From Parastagonospora avenae f. sp. tritici 18332-5 (lineage: Eukaryota > Ascomycota > Dothideomycetes > Pleosporales > Phaeosphaeriaceae), in NCBI GenBank assembly GCA_022559985.1, contig JAFJTR010000106.1, positions 1-64,000 of the forward strand: 64,000 nucleotides of DNA, in the 5' to 3' direction. The notes under the pieces are model-generated. The model saw nothing but the letters and a program-made list of their open reading frames with translations, searched no databases and was not told the origin of the DNA. The translations under genes and the position numbers were made by a program. This document shows, one piece after another, positions 1-10,100 of this stretch. Positions within the stretch are counted from its first letter, which is position 1. The number at the start of each line of letters is the position of its first letter.

Positions 1-1089
1 TACAGTGTTTGCTGTAGGTCTGGTAGGACGGCTGCCATCGTCCATGGCAATGCTCCCTCCGTTCTCTTGCTGCTTCGTGCGCCACTTGTCGAGCGCCTTG
101 TCAATCTTCTCTTTCAAGTCGTTGTCGGCGGCTAGGGCGGCGTCGAGCTTCTTTCGGCCAATTGCATTGGCGTAGGCCTTCGGCCTTCGTGGGTGCTCTG
201 TGTTGATCAACCAGCAGTCAACCCAGTAATGTTTCAGGCCACATGGGCATTGAGGCTTGGTCTTGTTGCCATCCTTGTTGCCATCCTTGTTCTGCTGCTG
301 AGACTTCGCAACGTCGAGCTCCGCTGCCATTGAGCTGAGTCCTGTCGACAGCGGTAGAACACGCTTGAGGTAAGTGGTGAACTTGCTGACGTAGTCCTCC
401 ACTGATGGGATAGTAGTGCCAGCGTCCTCTAGGTCGATCAAGGCTCGCAGGCCTGACGTACCATACTCGGGATCGATCGTCCTGCAGGCGACAAGGAAAT
501 CTTCCTGTGCCCTTGATCCCATTGTCTCAGGAACCTTAGCCGCTATGCACATGTTGGTGATTTCCACCCAAGAGCGTAGCCATTGCTCAATCTTCCTGCC
601 GCGTGGCGGCATCTGAAGGGCTTTGTATCGTGCGATTAGATCGCGTTGTCGTGTCACGTCGGACGGTGCAAGGTGCTTCTTGAGCGTCGTCAGTCGCTCG
701 TATGGCGTATCCTTGTTCTCGATGAGGTAAAGGTGCTTCGCAGCGATTATCTTGCTAATCTCAAAGTTAAATTCAGCAAGAGCCTTCTTCTGACGCTTAA
801 AATCAAGGTCCTTTCGCTCCCATCGCTCGTACTCCCATTGGTAAAGCTTCTGCTGTGCAGCAGTAAGGTGAGCGATTGACGTAGCGTCGTCATTGTGATC
901 CGTAAGTCGAGGTTCCATTGGTGCCGTTAACGTAGGCAGGTCCGCTGCCTTCGTGGCAGGGTCCACGTACTGCCAGAGTTCGTTCTTCTGCGCAGTATCC
1001 TTTCGAATGAACAGCCACTTGTGCCAGTCGTCAGCTCGATCGAGGACGACGGTCACTCGGGTGACTGCGGGGTCTGATTCTGTAGTCAT
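1..1089 (-). CDS. Ty1/copia retrotransposon Gag (partial polyprotein, runs off window)
   Basis: The minus strand is open without a stop from the ATG at 1089 to the window edge (363 codons). The protein begins MTTESDPAVTRVTVV. Its middle is charged and helical, with a segment (MPPRGRKIEQWLRSWVEITN) of the kind seen in fungal copia Gag proteins. Near residues 280-295 it has a compact Cys/His knuckle, CPCGLKHYWVDC (C-x-C-x3-H-x4-C), a variant of the retroviral CCHC nucleic-acid-binding knuckle. The frame is still open at the edge, so protease, integrase and reverse transcriptase may follow in the same polyprotein outside the window. A tRNA primer site and a probable LTR lie just upstream. The absence of stops over 1.1 kb suggests a fairly young copy. 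The Gag assignment rests on knuckle plus context; the element's activity is unknown. Confidence 0.8.
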   Translation of the reverse strand, partial: MTTESDPAVTRVTVVLDRADDWHKWLFIRKDTAQKNELWQYVDPATKAADLPTLTAPMEPRLTDHNDDATSIAHLTAAQQKLYQWEYERWERKDLDFKRQKKALAEFNFEISKIIAAKHLYLIENKDTPYERLTTLKKHLAPSDVTRQRDLIARYKALQMPPRGRKIEQWLRSWVEITNMCIAAKVPETMGSRAQEDFLVACRTIDPEYGTSGLRALIDLEDAGTTIPSVEDYVSKFTTYLKRVLPLSTGLSSMAAELDVAKSQQQNKDGNKDGNKTKPQCPCGLKHYWVDCWLINTEHPRRPKAYANAIGRKKLDAALAADNDLKEKIDKALDKWRTKQQENGGSIAMDDGSRPTRPTANTV

Positions 1090-1114
1090 TCTCGGTGATG
1101 AATCGGTAGGTCAA

Positions 1115-1230
1115 CGGCTCCGCACAGTATGATCAATCGTGATCTCGATCGTGGGTGCCAATCAGTCGTTTGGCGGCTCCGTACAGTATGATCAATTATC
1201 AATCTCAGTCGTAGGTGCCAATCAGTTGTT
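1115..1230. repeat. Tandem repeat (about 59 bp, two copies) in the retrotransposon leader
   Basis: Two imperfect copies start at 1115 and 1174, each beginning CGGCTCC(G)(C/T)ACAGTATGATCAAT and ending GTGCCAATCAGT(C/T)GTT. They lie between the Gag start and the primer-binding site, so they are in the transcribed leader. Most differences between copies are C/T or G/A transitions. Confidence 0.75.
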
Positions 1231-1260
1231 GTAAGTAAGCAAGCTATTTAGTCGCAATCC

Positions 1261-1271
1261 GGGCTCATAAC
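1261..1271 (-). other. Primer-binding site matching the initiator tRNA-Met anticodon stem-loop
   Basis: The plus strand reads GGGCTCATAAC, identical to the anticodon stem-loop of eukaryotic initiator tRNA-Met (anticodon CAT). The element's own strand therefore carries the complement, GTTATGAGCCC. Copia and Ty5 elements are known to prime with a 5' half of tRNA-iMet cut in the anticodon loop, and this site fits that class. It directly abuts the probable LTR end, as required. Confidence 0.75.
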
Positions 1272-1442
1272 TGTCGCAGTGTGGAAAATGCAGTCTAATC
1301 AAAGTATTGTGTATTGTTGTGTTGTCTATCCCATCCCGCAGCATACGTACTCCAAAAGCATCTTATAGCATTTCGGACAATGGTACATAGTTTGGCTGGG
1401 ACATGTTAGCTTCACACCTTCACTATACTATGTTTGTAAACA
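1272..1442 (-). mobile_element. Probable 5' LTR of the copia-type element
   Basis: On the element strand this 171-nt stretch begins TGTTTACAAACATAG and ends CTGCGACA, so it has the TG...CA ends of an LTR. It ends exactly where the primer-binding site begins. It contains a TATA-like GCTATAAGATG. The inner boundary is well fixed by the primer site. The outer boundary (1442) is a guess, because the partner LTR is outside the window and no target-site duplication can be checked. Confidence 0.55.
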
Positions 1443-1958
1443 TACCCGCCCTTCTCGCTCGGCACTCCCGTCTTCAACATATCCCCATCGTGCACAACGA
1501 CGCGCTCAGGCTCGTATAAACCGTTGAGAGCGAATGCGGAACTGGATTCGCGCTAGCAGTAGGTACAGTGACAGGCGTGGACGATTAGAGGTGTGGATGT
1601 TAGGGTGTAGGAGAGGTAGGAGTAGGCATTTTAAGAGAGAGGTTGAAGGGAAGGTATGGGATAGGGTGGAGAGAGGTGGATGTAGAGGGATAGCGAGGAT
1701 GTAGATTTAGGCTGCAGGATGTAGAAGGGTTAGTACATTGGGGTTAGAATGAGTCGTACACGTTGAGAAGGTAATAGCAAATTATACAGTCTGGCGTTGT
1801 CAGCTGTCAGTCGTGTCTCCGAGCATGGAGTGCTTCCGTGGACTTTGAGAAAATGCGGATATAGGATAGCATCGGAGAAAAGTGATTGAAGCTAAATCGA
1901 AGATGTACAACATAATCCAATTGACAAGAAGTATCCACAACACATCAGGAAGTCTTAT
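1443..1958. other. Intergenic, strongly strand-biased G-rich stretch
   Basis: No gene is seen. Between about 1575 and 1740 the plus strand is rich in G and poor in C, with repeated GGTGTGGATGT / GGAGAGGTAGGAG-type words. It lies 3' of the S41 protease gene, which is transcribed from the other strand. Confidence 0.5.
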
Positions 1959-4494
1959 CTACATCAGCGCTATCAAGCCCATCACCACCACCGTACCCAA
2001 CCACCAAACCCTTTCCTCAGCACGCCCTGCCGCCGCTCCAGCAAACTGCGCCGGGCTACGATTACCACTCGTCCCGTTACCCGTCGCCGCGCCCGCAACA
2101 GGATTAATCTTGCCATCCCCACCCCTGAACTGTCCTCCACCACTAACACTCGTTTTATCCATGGTGCTTCCCTCCACACACATTGCGCTTCCCTCGGCCT
2201 TGAACATGCGATCCACGACGCCCTTCCACACCTGGGTGACGTCGCTAATCATCGGCGCGGTGAAGAACATGCGGCAATCCGCCGCCTCGTAGATGAACTC
2301 GAGCGGCGTCTTGCTCGCGTCGCCCTGGCGGAGATTGTCTTTGAGATTGACTCCGCCAGCGACTTGTCCGCCGCGGTATGCGGAGCGCGTGAAGAGTTGC
2401 GTGGCAAAGGCGGTGCGCCCGAGATCAGTCTTGTTCCACTGCGCACGCTGGGCGGGCGAGCCGAGGAAGAAGGCCGCCTGCATGCGCACTTGGATGTCGT
2501 CCCAGGAGAAGACTTGAGCACCCTTGGTGCCGCCGACGCCTTGCATGGGTCCGGGCTGGGGACGGCCACCGACGGCGATGGTGCGGACTGCGCCTTGGTT
2601 TTTGAGGAGTTCGGCTACGATGGCGCAGGTCGAGGAGCACATGCCGTCATTGAGCATGACCATGTCTTGAGCCTGGAAGGGCTGGGGTGTCTTAGTTTCA
2701 TTGAGATTTGCGCCGAAGCCGATGACGGAGAAGCCATCGTAGGTGGTGGAGACGCTGTCTGAGTAGTTGTAGCGAAGGGTCGTGGTAAAGGTGTCGTTGT
2801 TGAACTCGTCTGGACCGAAGAGCTGCTCCCAGCTTCGAATGGCTTTGTTGTTGGCATCAAGCGTGTGCTGGTAGTTGAAAGGCGATGTAAGGCCAAAAAT
2901 GTCGTCCTCTGTAACCCCTTGACCAAATGCTTCCGCAAAGACAGTCTTATTCGACTGAGCAAATGTCCTGCCGGCGAGAAAATCTTGCGTGATCTTTCCA
3001 GCTTGGTTCAGGGCGTCGTTGGCACGGTATCGAGTACCACCAAAGGGCTCTTGCTCAGCCTGTGGGTAGACCTGTTTGAAGGTGTCGTAGCCGAGAATTG
3101 CATTGCCTCCACCGTTGCCTCGGAGATCGAAGATCATCTTCGTCTTGCCATCTGTCTTGGACTTTCTGATGAAGTCACGCATCGTGTTCTGGAATCCTTG
3201 AACGCCGGAACCTCCTGATCCTGCGTTGTAAGAGGGTATAGACAATACAGCAATGTCCTTGTTCTTGTTAGCTTTGTCTTTTTGGTGCCGCTGTCCGACT
3301 TACCTCATAACCAGCTCCATCAAGATAGTATCCCCCCACAGCCAAACTCGGATTAATCATAACAGCCTTCGGATAGCCAATGTGTGACGGTGCCGGCCGT
3401 GCAATTTGCGAGCCGTTTGTCGGCGTTGCTGGTTGACCTGGCGCCTGACCTGGAGTCTGAGGAACTGGCTGAGGTCCAGAACAGAACTTCCGGAAGAAAT
3501 CTTGACCATTGTTGACGCCTGAAAAGTTTCCAGTGACGACAGCGAGGTTCAACATCGAAAACGTCGTGCCATTGGCGAATTGCAAAGTAGTGTTCGGTTG
3601 TCCGGTATACATTCCCGTTCGAAAAGCACCCAAGAATGTGGTTCCTGAAGCGATGAGAGCTTGAGAAGGGAACATGGCGTTCCACCGCACATCTGCATCG
3701 TGAAAATCACCCGCCTCGGAAGCGTTCGCGAGGTAATTTTGGGCTGTCATTCCGTCAATCATCCGGACTGCAGAAGGCTTGAACGAGGTGTCATTGCTGG
3801 CTCTGACGATGTCCCTGTATGCGAAAATCTCGGGAACAGCCATGCCATCGGTCGATACAGAGACTAGTTCAGTGCCCGGCGGTCTCTGAAACTGCATAGC
3901 TGAGGCAAGAATATCCGGCTGGTATGCGAAGTGATTGTCGTAAGTCCGGTCGACGAGAGACATTAATTGCAGCTGAAACTCATACTCGCTGCTAAATCCA
4001 TCCGAAGCAAGCTCATTCTTCATCCTGTCCAGTTCGCCCATGATGTCGATTGGTTTCTCGGTGTAGCCGGCGGGAGGATTCTTGAGATAGGCGATATTAC
4101 TCTGCCATTTTGCATAAAGCTTCAGGTCGTCAATCAGTCTCATATCACCCTCCTTATCAAGAGGAACAGAGCGCAGACATTGAACTCCCAGTTCGGCAGG
4201 GATGACCGTCCGGGCTCCAGCTGGCATTGCTGCCATCGCACTACTAATCACGGCACATGGTTCCCGGCCAGATGTGGCCGACGTTGCAGCAGAAGTCGAT
4301 GACTGTGCTGTCGCAGCTGCCGTTGAATCGTTCTCAGCTGCAGACACCATTGTATCGATATCGGCTTCGGTCATCATTTCGTTTACGTCAATATCTGGAA
4401 AGTCGGGAACACCGTACATCCATGGATATGGGCCTGAACCTGAAGCAGCCGTAAGGCCGCAATAGGCACTGAAAAGTAGGATGGATGGATGCAT
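1959..4494 (-). CDS. Secreted S41-family (CPAF-like) serine protease, probably GPI-anchored
   Basis: There are two exons, 4494-3304 and 3257-1959, encoding 829 aa. The 46-nt intron has GTAAGT, a GCTAAC branch site and AAG. I chose the ATG at 4494 because it places a hydrophobic signal peptide (MHPSILLFSAYCGLTAASG) at the N terminus; in-frame codons further upstream would bury it. A Ser/Thr/Ala-rich linker follows. The second exon carries the S41 fold: IFDLRGNGGG, then LNDGMCSSTCA with the expected nucleophilic serine, then VGGRPQPGPMQG. The protein ends in a Ser/Gly-rich tail and a short hydrophobic segment (VWWLGTVVVMGLIALM), the pattern of a GPI attachment signal. Fungal S41 proteins include the ustiloxin-type RiPP protease UstP, but no DUF3328 oxidase or precursor gene is nearby. 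The substrate is unknown. Confidence 0.85.
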
Positions 4495-5372
4495 GGCCGA
4501 TGATATCCTCCACTTCCAGTGGTTTCGCGTCAGAAGTTCTGCTTGCCTAGAGTACTTCAGTGAGCAATCGGACGGGAACGGGCACGACAGCAACTGTGCG
4601 CGTCGAGACATACCGTGGCGACCTTGCAATCTGCTAAGTAAATATTAGGTATTAGAACGAAAGCGAACCAGCGCTGATAGTCGAAGCTGAAAATATGCAG
4701 ACACAAAAAAGAAGAGCGATTGCACCTAAGCTAACATGATCCCCAGGATCAAAGAACTGAAAGATGAGAACACTCGAGTGCTCGGAAAGCACTGGCCCCA
4801 CAAGGAAGGACGCGGCTTGCGATGATCTTAAGCAAACATCGTGAGGGGCGGCTATAGTGGACATAGCCTGTAACGGTTATGGAAACAGGAGCACGAAACG
4901 TGTCGCGTTGCCAAAGTTCGGTCCTTCCTGTGCTTATTGATGCAGCAACAGCATTTTGATCCTGATGATAATGAAGGATGATACGAGTTCAATTAAAATT
5001 GAAAGCTGCCCTTGTAACCAAGCAACTGTATGTAACTGCGCTGCAAGATTGTCTCCCAGTTGATATCCGAACGAACATTGTGCGAACAGGTCCATGTCAA
5101 GGATAGACCACGAAACTGATGTGAAACACGTCGCCGCACTAAGCCTGATTGGGCCGCACTGACCAACTTGGATGAACGACCACATCTGAGGAGGAACTTC
5201 CGAAGCTGAGAACTTTGATTGTCCCAAAGAATCTGTCCTGGATAAGTGTAACAGTAGCCGAATCGGGGGTTTGGCGATCCTTGCCGAGTGAAAGCAATGA
5301 TTCGAAACAGCCCAAGCTGTCGCATATCGGGGTCCATGATCACAAGACAGATTCTCAGGTTTGGGGTGTCGT
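4495..5372. other. Intergenic, 5' of the S41 gene and 3' of the RING gene
   Basis: This holds the promoter and leader of the protease and the 3' flank of the RING gene. I see no further gene, repeat or RNA in it; short ORFs here have no recognisable content. Confidence 0.5.
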
Positions 5373-6212
5373 TTACTCAAATGGTTTGTTGTACTGTACC
5401 TCCTCGTCCCACTGCTCTAGCTTTTCGTAGGGGCTTCTGAGCCAAGACTGGAGCTCATGCAAGAACAGGCGGCTGTTCTCTCGTCCAAGGAAATCTGCAA
5501 GCAGATTCTCGGCATGCCCGTTGCTGGCTTTGATGTCTACCATCTTGATGATGGAAATGATGTACGAAAGTAGGAACTCAGCATTGCTGCTTGTCGTAGC
5601 CGCAGATGTGGACGCATTCGAAGACTCCGGGTCCAAAAAGCTGAATACACGTAGTTCGCGTCGAATCCACATTCGCGCACGTGACTGCAAGTCTGGAGAG
5701 CTTGCTATCATCTGAGGAGTCAAATCACGATATCCAGATAGTGAGTTACTGCCGACGTGCAGTGAGTAGAGTCTGCGCTGGTAGAGCTCCCGGCGTCTTG
5801 TGAGCGCGGTATCCTCAACAGGAGGCGAGTAAGCGCGACGTGTGCCGCGTGGTCTTCTTGGTAAGCCATAAGGGGCGTATAATGAAGCCGGCCTATCGTT
5901 TCGACTAGAATCTTCAAATTGGTGGCTTTGCCGTACCGCATAGCTCTTGAAGTCCGTTGGGGATCGCCAGTCATACTGGACTGCAGTCACTTCGACCTTG
6001 CCTGATCTGGTGTGAGTAAAGATCCAGGCTTTCACACGCGACTACCTACATAATGGGCAAGTTGAGCGTTCCTGCAGCCAACTGACCAGGCATACAAAGT
6101 CAAAGGTATAGTGATTACAAGGGCTCGTGATGGCCCTTTCAGTCACAGCCGAGAGACATATAACACAAGTGTCTCCGGACTCGTCCCTGGCTGGTGCAGA
6201 TGTGTTTCCCAT
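5373..6212 (-). CDS. RING-finger protein, probable E3 ubiquitin ligase (Topors-like fungal family)
   Basis: There are two exons, 6212-6046 and 6006-5373, encoding 266 aa. The intron is only 39 nt (GTAGTC...CACCAG) and falls just after the last zinc-ligand pair; removing it joins CPLC-R to SGKVEVTAVQYDW. The RING spans about residues 14-54: CVIC, CNH, FDFVC, then CPLC. The usual fifth ligand position is taken by Asp in FDF, so one zinc site may use Asp. A C-terminal helical segment (FLHELQSWLRSPYEKLEQW) resembles the tail I recall for fungal Topors-like ligases. The ATG at 6212 was chosen because the residues upstream are low-complexity; ATGs at 6269 and 6335 are alternatives. The gene shares a 273-nt divergent promoter with the HAD gene. 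Ligase activity is inferred from the domain. Confidence 0.75.
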
Positions 6213-6485
6213 GCGCCGGTCTTGGTGTTGAGGTGGTGGTGGAGATGGGGAAGGCACCGATGAGATCATCTGTCCGTGCGCAAGAAGTTCGCGCCTCGCG
6301 CCTTCCCATGGAAGACCTGAAGTCCTACAGCACATTCACCAACGTCGCGTGTCAGTGTCGTCAGGGACAACGCGTCGCGATTGAAGTGTTTCCCCTTTAG
6401 TCATCACGAAATTCCAACACCGTGCATGCTCTTTGCAGCTACGAAGCGCCTCTGTTGAACCTTCACCCGACACTCGCTTTCCACC

Positions 6486-8192
6486 ATGGCCATGCAAGCA
6501 ACCTCAACCCGGCCCCATGTCGCAGGGCCAAATGGAAGCGCTACCTATCACACCGTAACTGCGCTTAAGCGGTGGTCATGCGACGACAAGGATCTGCCTC
6601 CGGTATCTGACATCAAGTCCATCCACGTATTCGACTTTGACAATACATGTATGTACAGCAAACATGCGCTTTGAGCCATTGCTAATGCAACTACAGTATT
6701 CGCAAGCCCCCTCCCAAATAAGCAAATATGGAATAGCGCGACCCTCGGCCAGCTCGGTTCACCGGACATGTTCGTCAACGGCGGCTGGTGGCACGATGCG
6801 AACATTCTGTCGGCAACCGGCCAAGGCATCGAGAAGGAAGAGCAGCGTGGCTGGGAAGGCTGGTGGAATGAACACATTGTCAGCCTCGTGGAGCTTTCAA
6901 TGCAGCAAAAGGATGCACTCAGCGTGCTGCTGACTGGTCGTGGAGAGACAAATTTCGCCGACCTAATCAAGCGCATTGCGCGGAGCAAGAAGCTGGATTT
7001 CGACATGGTCTGCCTGAAGCCTGCAACCGGCCCCGCAGGACAGCGATTCAAGAACACAATGGACTTCAAGCAAGAGCTGCTGAAGGACATAGTCTACACA
7101 TACAAAGACGCAGAAGAGTTACGGATATACGAAGATCGCGTCAAGCACACCAAGGGCTTCCGGGACTTCTTCTTTGAATTCAACAGGGATCTGATGTCCG
7201 GCAGGAACCAGCCGTCCCGAAAGCCTATCGTGGCTGAGGTTATACAAGTCGCTGAGAATGGAACACAACTGGACCCCGTCGACGAGATTGCCGAGATCCA
7301 GAAGCTCATCAACGCACACAACATACAGATCAAAACCGGTAGCGCACCCCCGGGCACCACACCTTACCAGATCAAAAAGACTGTCTTCTACACCGGCTAC
7401 ATGATTGCGCAGAACATGACAGAGAAGCTGGGTTCGCTCGTGAACCTACCTGCCAACGCCCCAAAGGACGATATCCGGTACCTTGCGAACAGCATTCTCA
7501 TCACACCGAAACCGTGCCCAAAGAGCATACTGGATAAAGTGGGAGGCATCGGAGCAAAGATGAGGTGGAAGGTGACAGGTGTGTCCTGCTTCGAGAACAA
7601 ACTGTGGGCTGCGCGCGTTGAGCCGGTACCCAAGTCAGCCAAGTTCTACTCTGAGAACCCGATACCGACCGTCGTACTAGCGATTCGAAAAAACGGACGC
7701 CCTGCAGATGCGGCACGCATCACTAATTGGCACCCAGTACCCGAGAGCCAGGCCTACGAGTTCGACAGCGTTGTTGGAGAGAAGCAAATGCTGCGCATCG
7801 AAGAAGAGACGGCGGGCGAGAGTGAATACGAGAGCTACTTCCCTAACAAGAACATCCGCGGCGGGCGTCGATCGCATGAACCTCACGACCGACATGGCGA
7901 CAATCGACAACATAACGGTAACGGCCGAGGTCATGATAATCGACCTTCAGGCTACCGCGGAGGAAACAGGGAGCGCGGCCGTGGCGGTAATCGCAATCCG
8001 TCATATGGCAACCGAGGTGGTCACCGTGGAGGCCATCGCGGCGATCGTGGCGGAGGAGGCCGTGGTCGCGGACGCGGTGGAGGTGGAGGTGGAGGTGGCG
8101 GCGGTGGTGGAAATGGACCCTCGCAATACCGGAGTCTGGACGATCCAAACCATGGACAGCCGAGCCATGATGGACCGGATGCGTTCTACTAG
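6486..8192 (+). CDS. Swiss Army Knife RNA repair-like HAD-domain protein with RGG tail
   Basis: There are two exons, 6486-6648 and 6697-8192, encoding 552 aa. The 48-nt intron (GTATGT, GCTAATG, ACAG) restores the HAD motif I as VFDFDNTLFASPLPNK, with Asp50 and Asp52 as the expected nucleophile and acid/base. The next about 160 residues (LLTGRGETNFADLI, YTYKDAEELRIYEDR) match the HAD_SAK_1 family, which comparative genomics has linked to RNA repair and processing. A middle domain of unknown fold follows (about 200-400). The last about 110 residues are an RGG/Gly tail with an uninterrupted glycine run, typical of RNA-binding proteins. The reaction is unproven; phosphatase or kinase-phosphatase activity on RNA ends is inference from the family. 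A second frame is also open across the Gly-rich tail and is a compositional shadow. Confidence 0.85.
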
Positions 8193-8609
8193 TACTAGGC
8201 ACAGACGGCTCCCATTCCTTGTTGTCGACATGCTCACCCGGGAGTTTCTCGATTCATTACCTAGGACGGAGGTTCGTCATACTGTAAAGTATGTTCAGCA
8301 TCGTCATTTCAAAATGTGTAGCAAGGCGTGCATGTTTTCGTAGTTCGTTACCTTGCAATAAGATACCCAACGTTTCTTTCACGTCTCTAGATTACCCCTG
8401 CTCCACTTCCAAGCAGCCACTACATGGCCTCAAATTTTACAAAGGCACGAAACCATCTAGAGGCATGTGCTCAGCTTAGTTCCCTCGTCTCCACTCTACC
8501 CCTCAGCATCCCCTTCCATCTAAACTACTCAGAGACTCCTGCCATCCTCGTCTGGGACTCCCAACTGCGCATCTGCTTGCTGCCTCCTCTGCTCTTCCAA
8601 CGTACGCAC
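8193..8609. other. Intergenic, convergent 3' flanks
   Basis: It lies between the 3' ends of the HAD gene and the 169-codon minus-strand ORF. No element is recognised. Confidence 0.4.
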
Positions 8610-9119
8610 CTACCTTTCCCACCGCCATTTCCCATAGGAATACACATTCGCCCCTGGCTCTGATGCGTATGACGACGCAATTGAATGATCGGAACCGCTC
8701 GTGTCACTCTGATCGGTCGTAGTGTCTGAAGCGGCCGTATTGTGCGAAGCGGTGCGGTTCATTGGTGTGTCTGAACCGTCGTGATCCGGCGCGGTGTGTG
8801 GAGTAGTGTGGTCCAGCGTGCTGTCAGGAGCGCTACCAGCTGCAGGATCCCTTCTAAACACCCTACGTATACGACGAAGAGACGCGCGCACTCCACGGCG
8901 ACGAGGTGTGTGTGAAGCGGTATGATCCGTTTGGGTATCTGAAGCGTTGTGATCCGGGGCGATATGTGGAGCGTTTCCGTCAGCACTATCACGCCCGAAC
9001 TTCCTGCGTATGCTTTCCCGTACCCCCAATCGACGAGCAGGTTGTGCATTTCCATTCACAATCGGCTCGCCCACAGCCTCGAGTCCGGCGGCCTCTGGTC
9101 TCCTGTGAATCAAAGTCAT
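8610..9119 (-). CDS. Hypothetical protein, basic with internal repeat (uncertain gene)
   Basis: This is an ATG-started ORF of 169 aa with no recognised domain. It holds two imperfect copies of a module of about 45 residues: an Arg-rich helix-like part (RRLGVRESIRRKFGRD and RRRGVRASLRRIRRVFRRD) followed by a polar part rich in Asp, His and Thr (APDHNASDT and APDHDGSDT). The repeat suggests real coding evolution by duplication, but the ORF could also be noncoding sequence with a repeated unit. The neighbourhood is accessory, with an orphan ORF and a HET pseudogene beyond it. No introns are evident. I do not assign a function. Confidence 0.35.
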   Translation of the reverse strand: MTLIHRRPEAAGLEAVGEPIVNGNAQPARRLGVRESIRRKFGRDSADGNAPHIAPDHNASDTQTDHTASHTPRRRGVRASLRRIRRVFRRDPAAGSAPDSTLDHTTPHTAPDHDGSDTPMNRTASHNTAASDTTTDQSDTSGSDHSIASSYASEPGANVYSYGKWRWER

Positions 9120-10100
9120 TCCATCCCTCTGCTCCGTCCAGAAGGCTCAACCCACCGCCACTTCTCCCAATACGCGTGCATCGTGTCGCTGCATGCCGGC
9201 CAAGAGAGATCGCATGGCCATGAGTTCGCTAGGCCCATTGCTGACGTTCAGTATGCTGAAGTAGTTGTCGGGGCGGAGACGTAGGACCTAGGCTTGCCAT
9301 TGCTGGGATTGGGAGGGCGAGAGGTATGTTAGTGTGTTGGAGGGGCCGTTGGGGACGGAGGCGGCGAGGCGGGCATGAGCTGGGGGATGAAATTAGTGGT
9401 AGTAGGTGGAGAGGAGGGTTATGGGGACGCACTGAGGATTTGGGATTGGATGTGGTTGTATTTCGAATGCGTAGTTACCGTTGCGGGTCGGTAAAGAATA
9501 ATGAAAGGAACGATGAGCATTATATGTGCTTTTCGACTCAGCCTCATTTGTCTCGGATTGAAGCAATCAAACTTTGCTCTTTGTTCAACACCATATATGC
9601 TTGCTACAAAAATTCCAGTTCATGCTGGAAGTTCGGAAAGATTACCAGTCAAAGTGAAAGCATGCGATGGTCAGGGAATCATATAGAGATCTTAGACATC
9701 TTCACATCTTATTAGATGTGTTCAAAATAGGGATTCGGCATCACTAACATCTGTAATATTTCGCGCTATCACATCAGCTTCTCACACCTTTGGATATATT
9801 CTTTTCTAAAGACATCATGTTTCGAAAACTCCATATCACTCAAATAACTCCCACTCTGCTTTTATACAATCTAATCATCCTACTCCACCTCCGTCCGCCT
9901 GCCTCACCCTCGTCTCTCCTAATCACTCGAAGACCCCGACTCCACACTAGCCTGGTACTCGTGCCTTACTCTTCCCCCCGCTCGCGTCTCCCTTTTTGAC
10001 TGCTCACGACCCTGGCTACGCATACGATCGATCGTGCGCGAAAGATTGGTGCTGTTTCTCCTGTTCGTCGACAGCATAGTTGGAGGGAACGCGGAACTGC
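9120..10100. other. Intergenic, AT-rich
   Basis: The part from about 9480 to 9880 is markedly more AT-rich than its neighbours. I see no gene, repeat pair or RNA; short ORFs on both strands lack recognisable content. Confidence 0.4.

Noticed and set aside
1959..4494. Ustiloxin-type RiPP cluster around the S41 protease
   Set aside because: No DUF3328 protein, tyrosinase, or repeat-containing precursor is within reach in the window.
7708..8343. 211-codon plus-strand ORF overlapping the RGG tail of the HAD gene
   Set aside because: It is in the alternate frame of a Gly/Arg repeat and consists of Val/Ala/Glu runs; compositional shadow.
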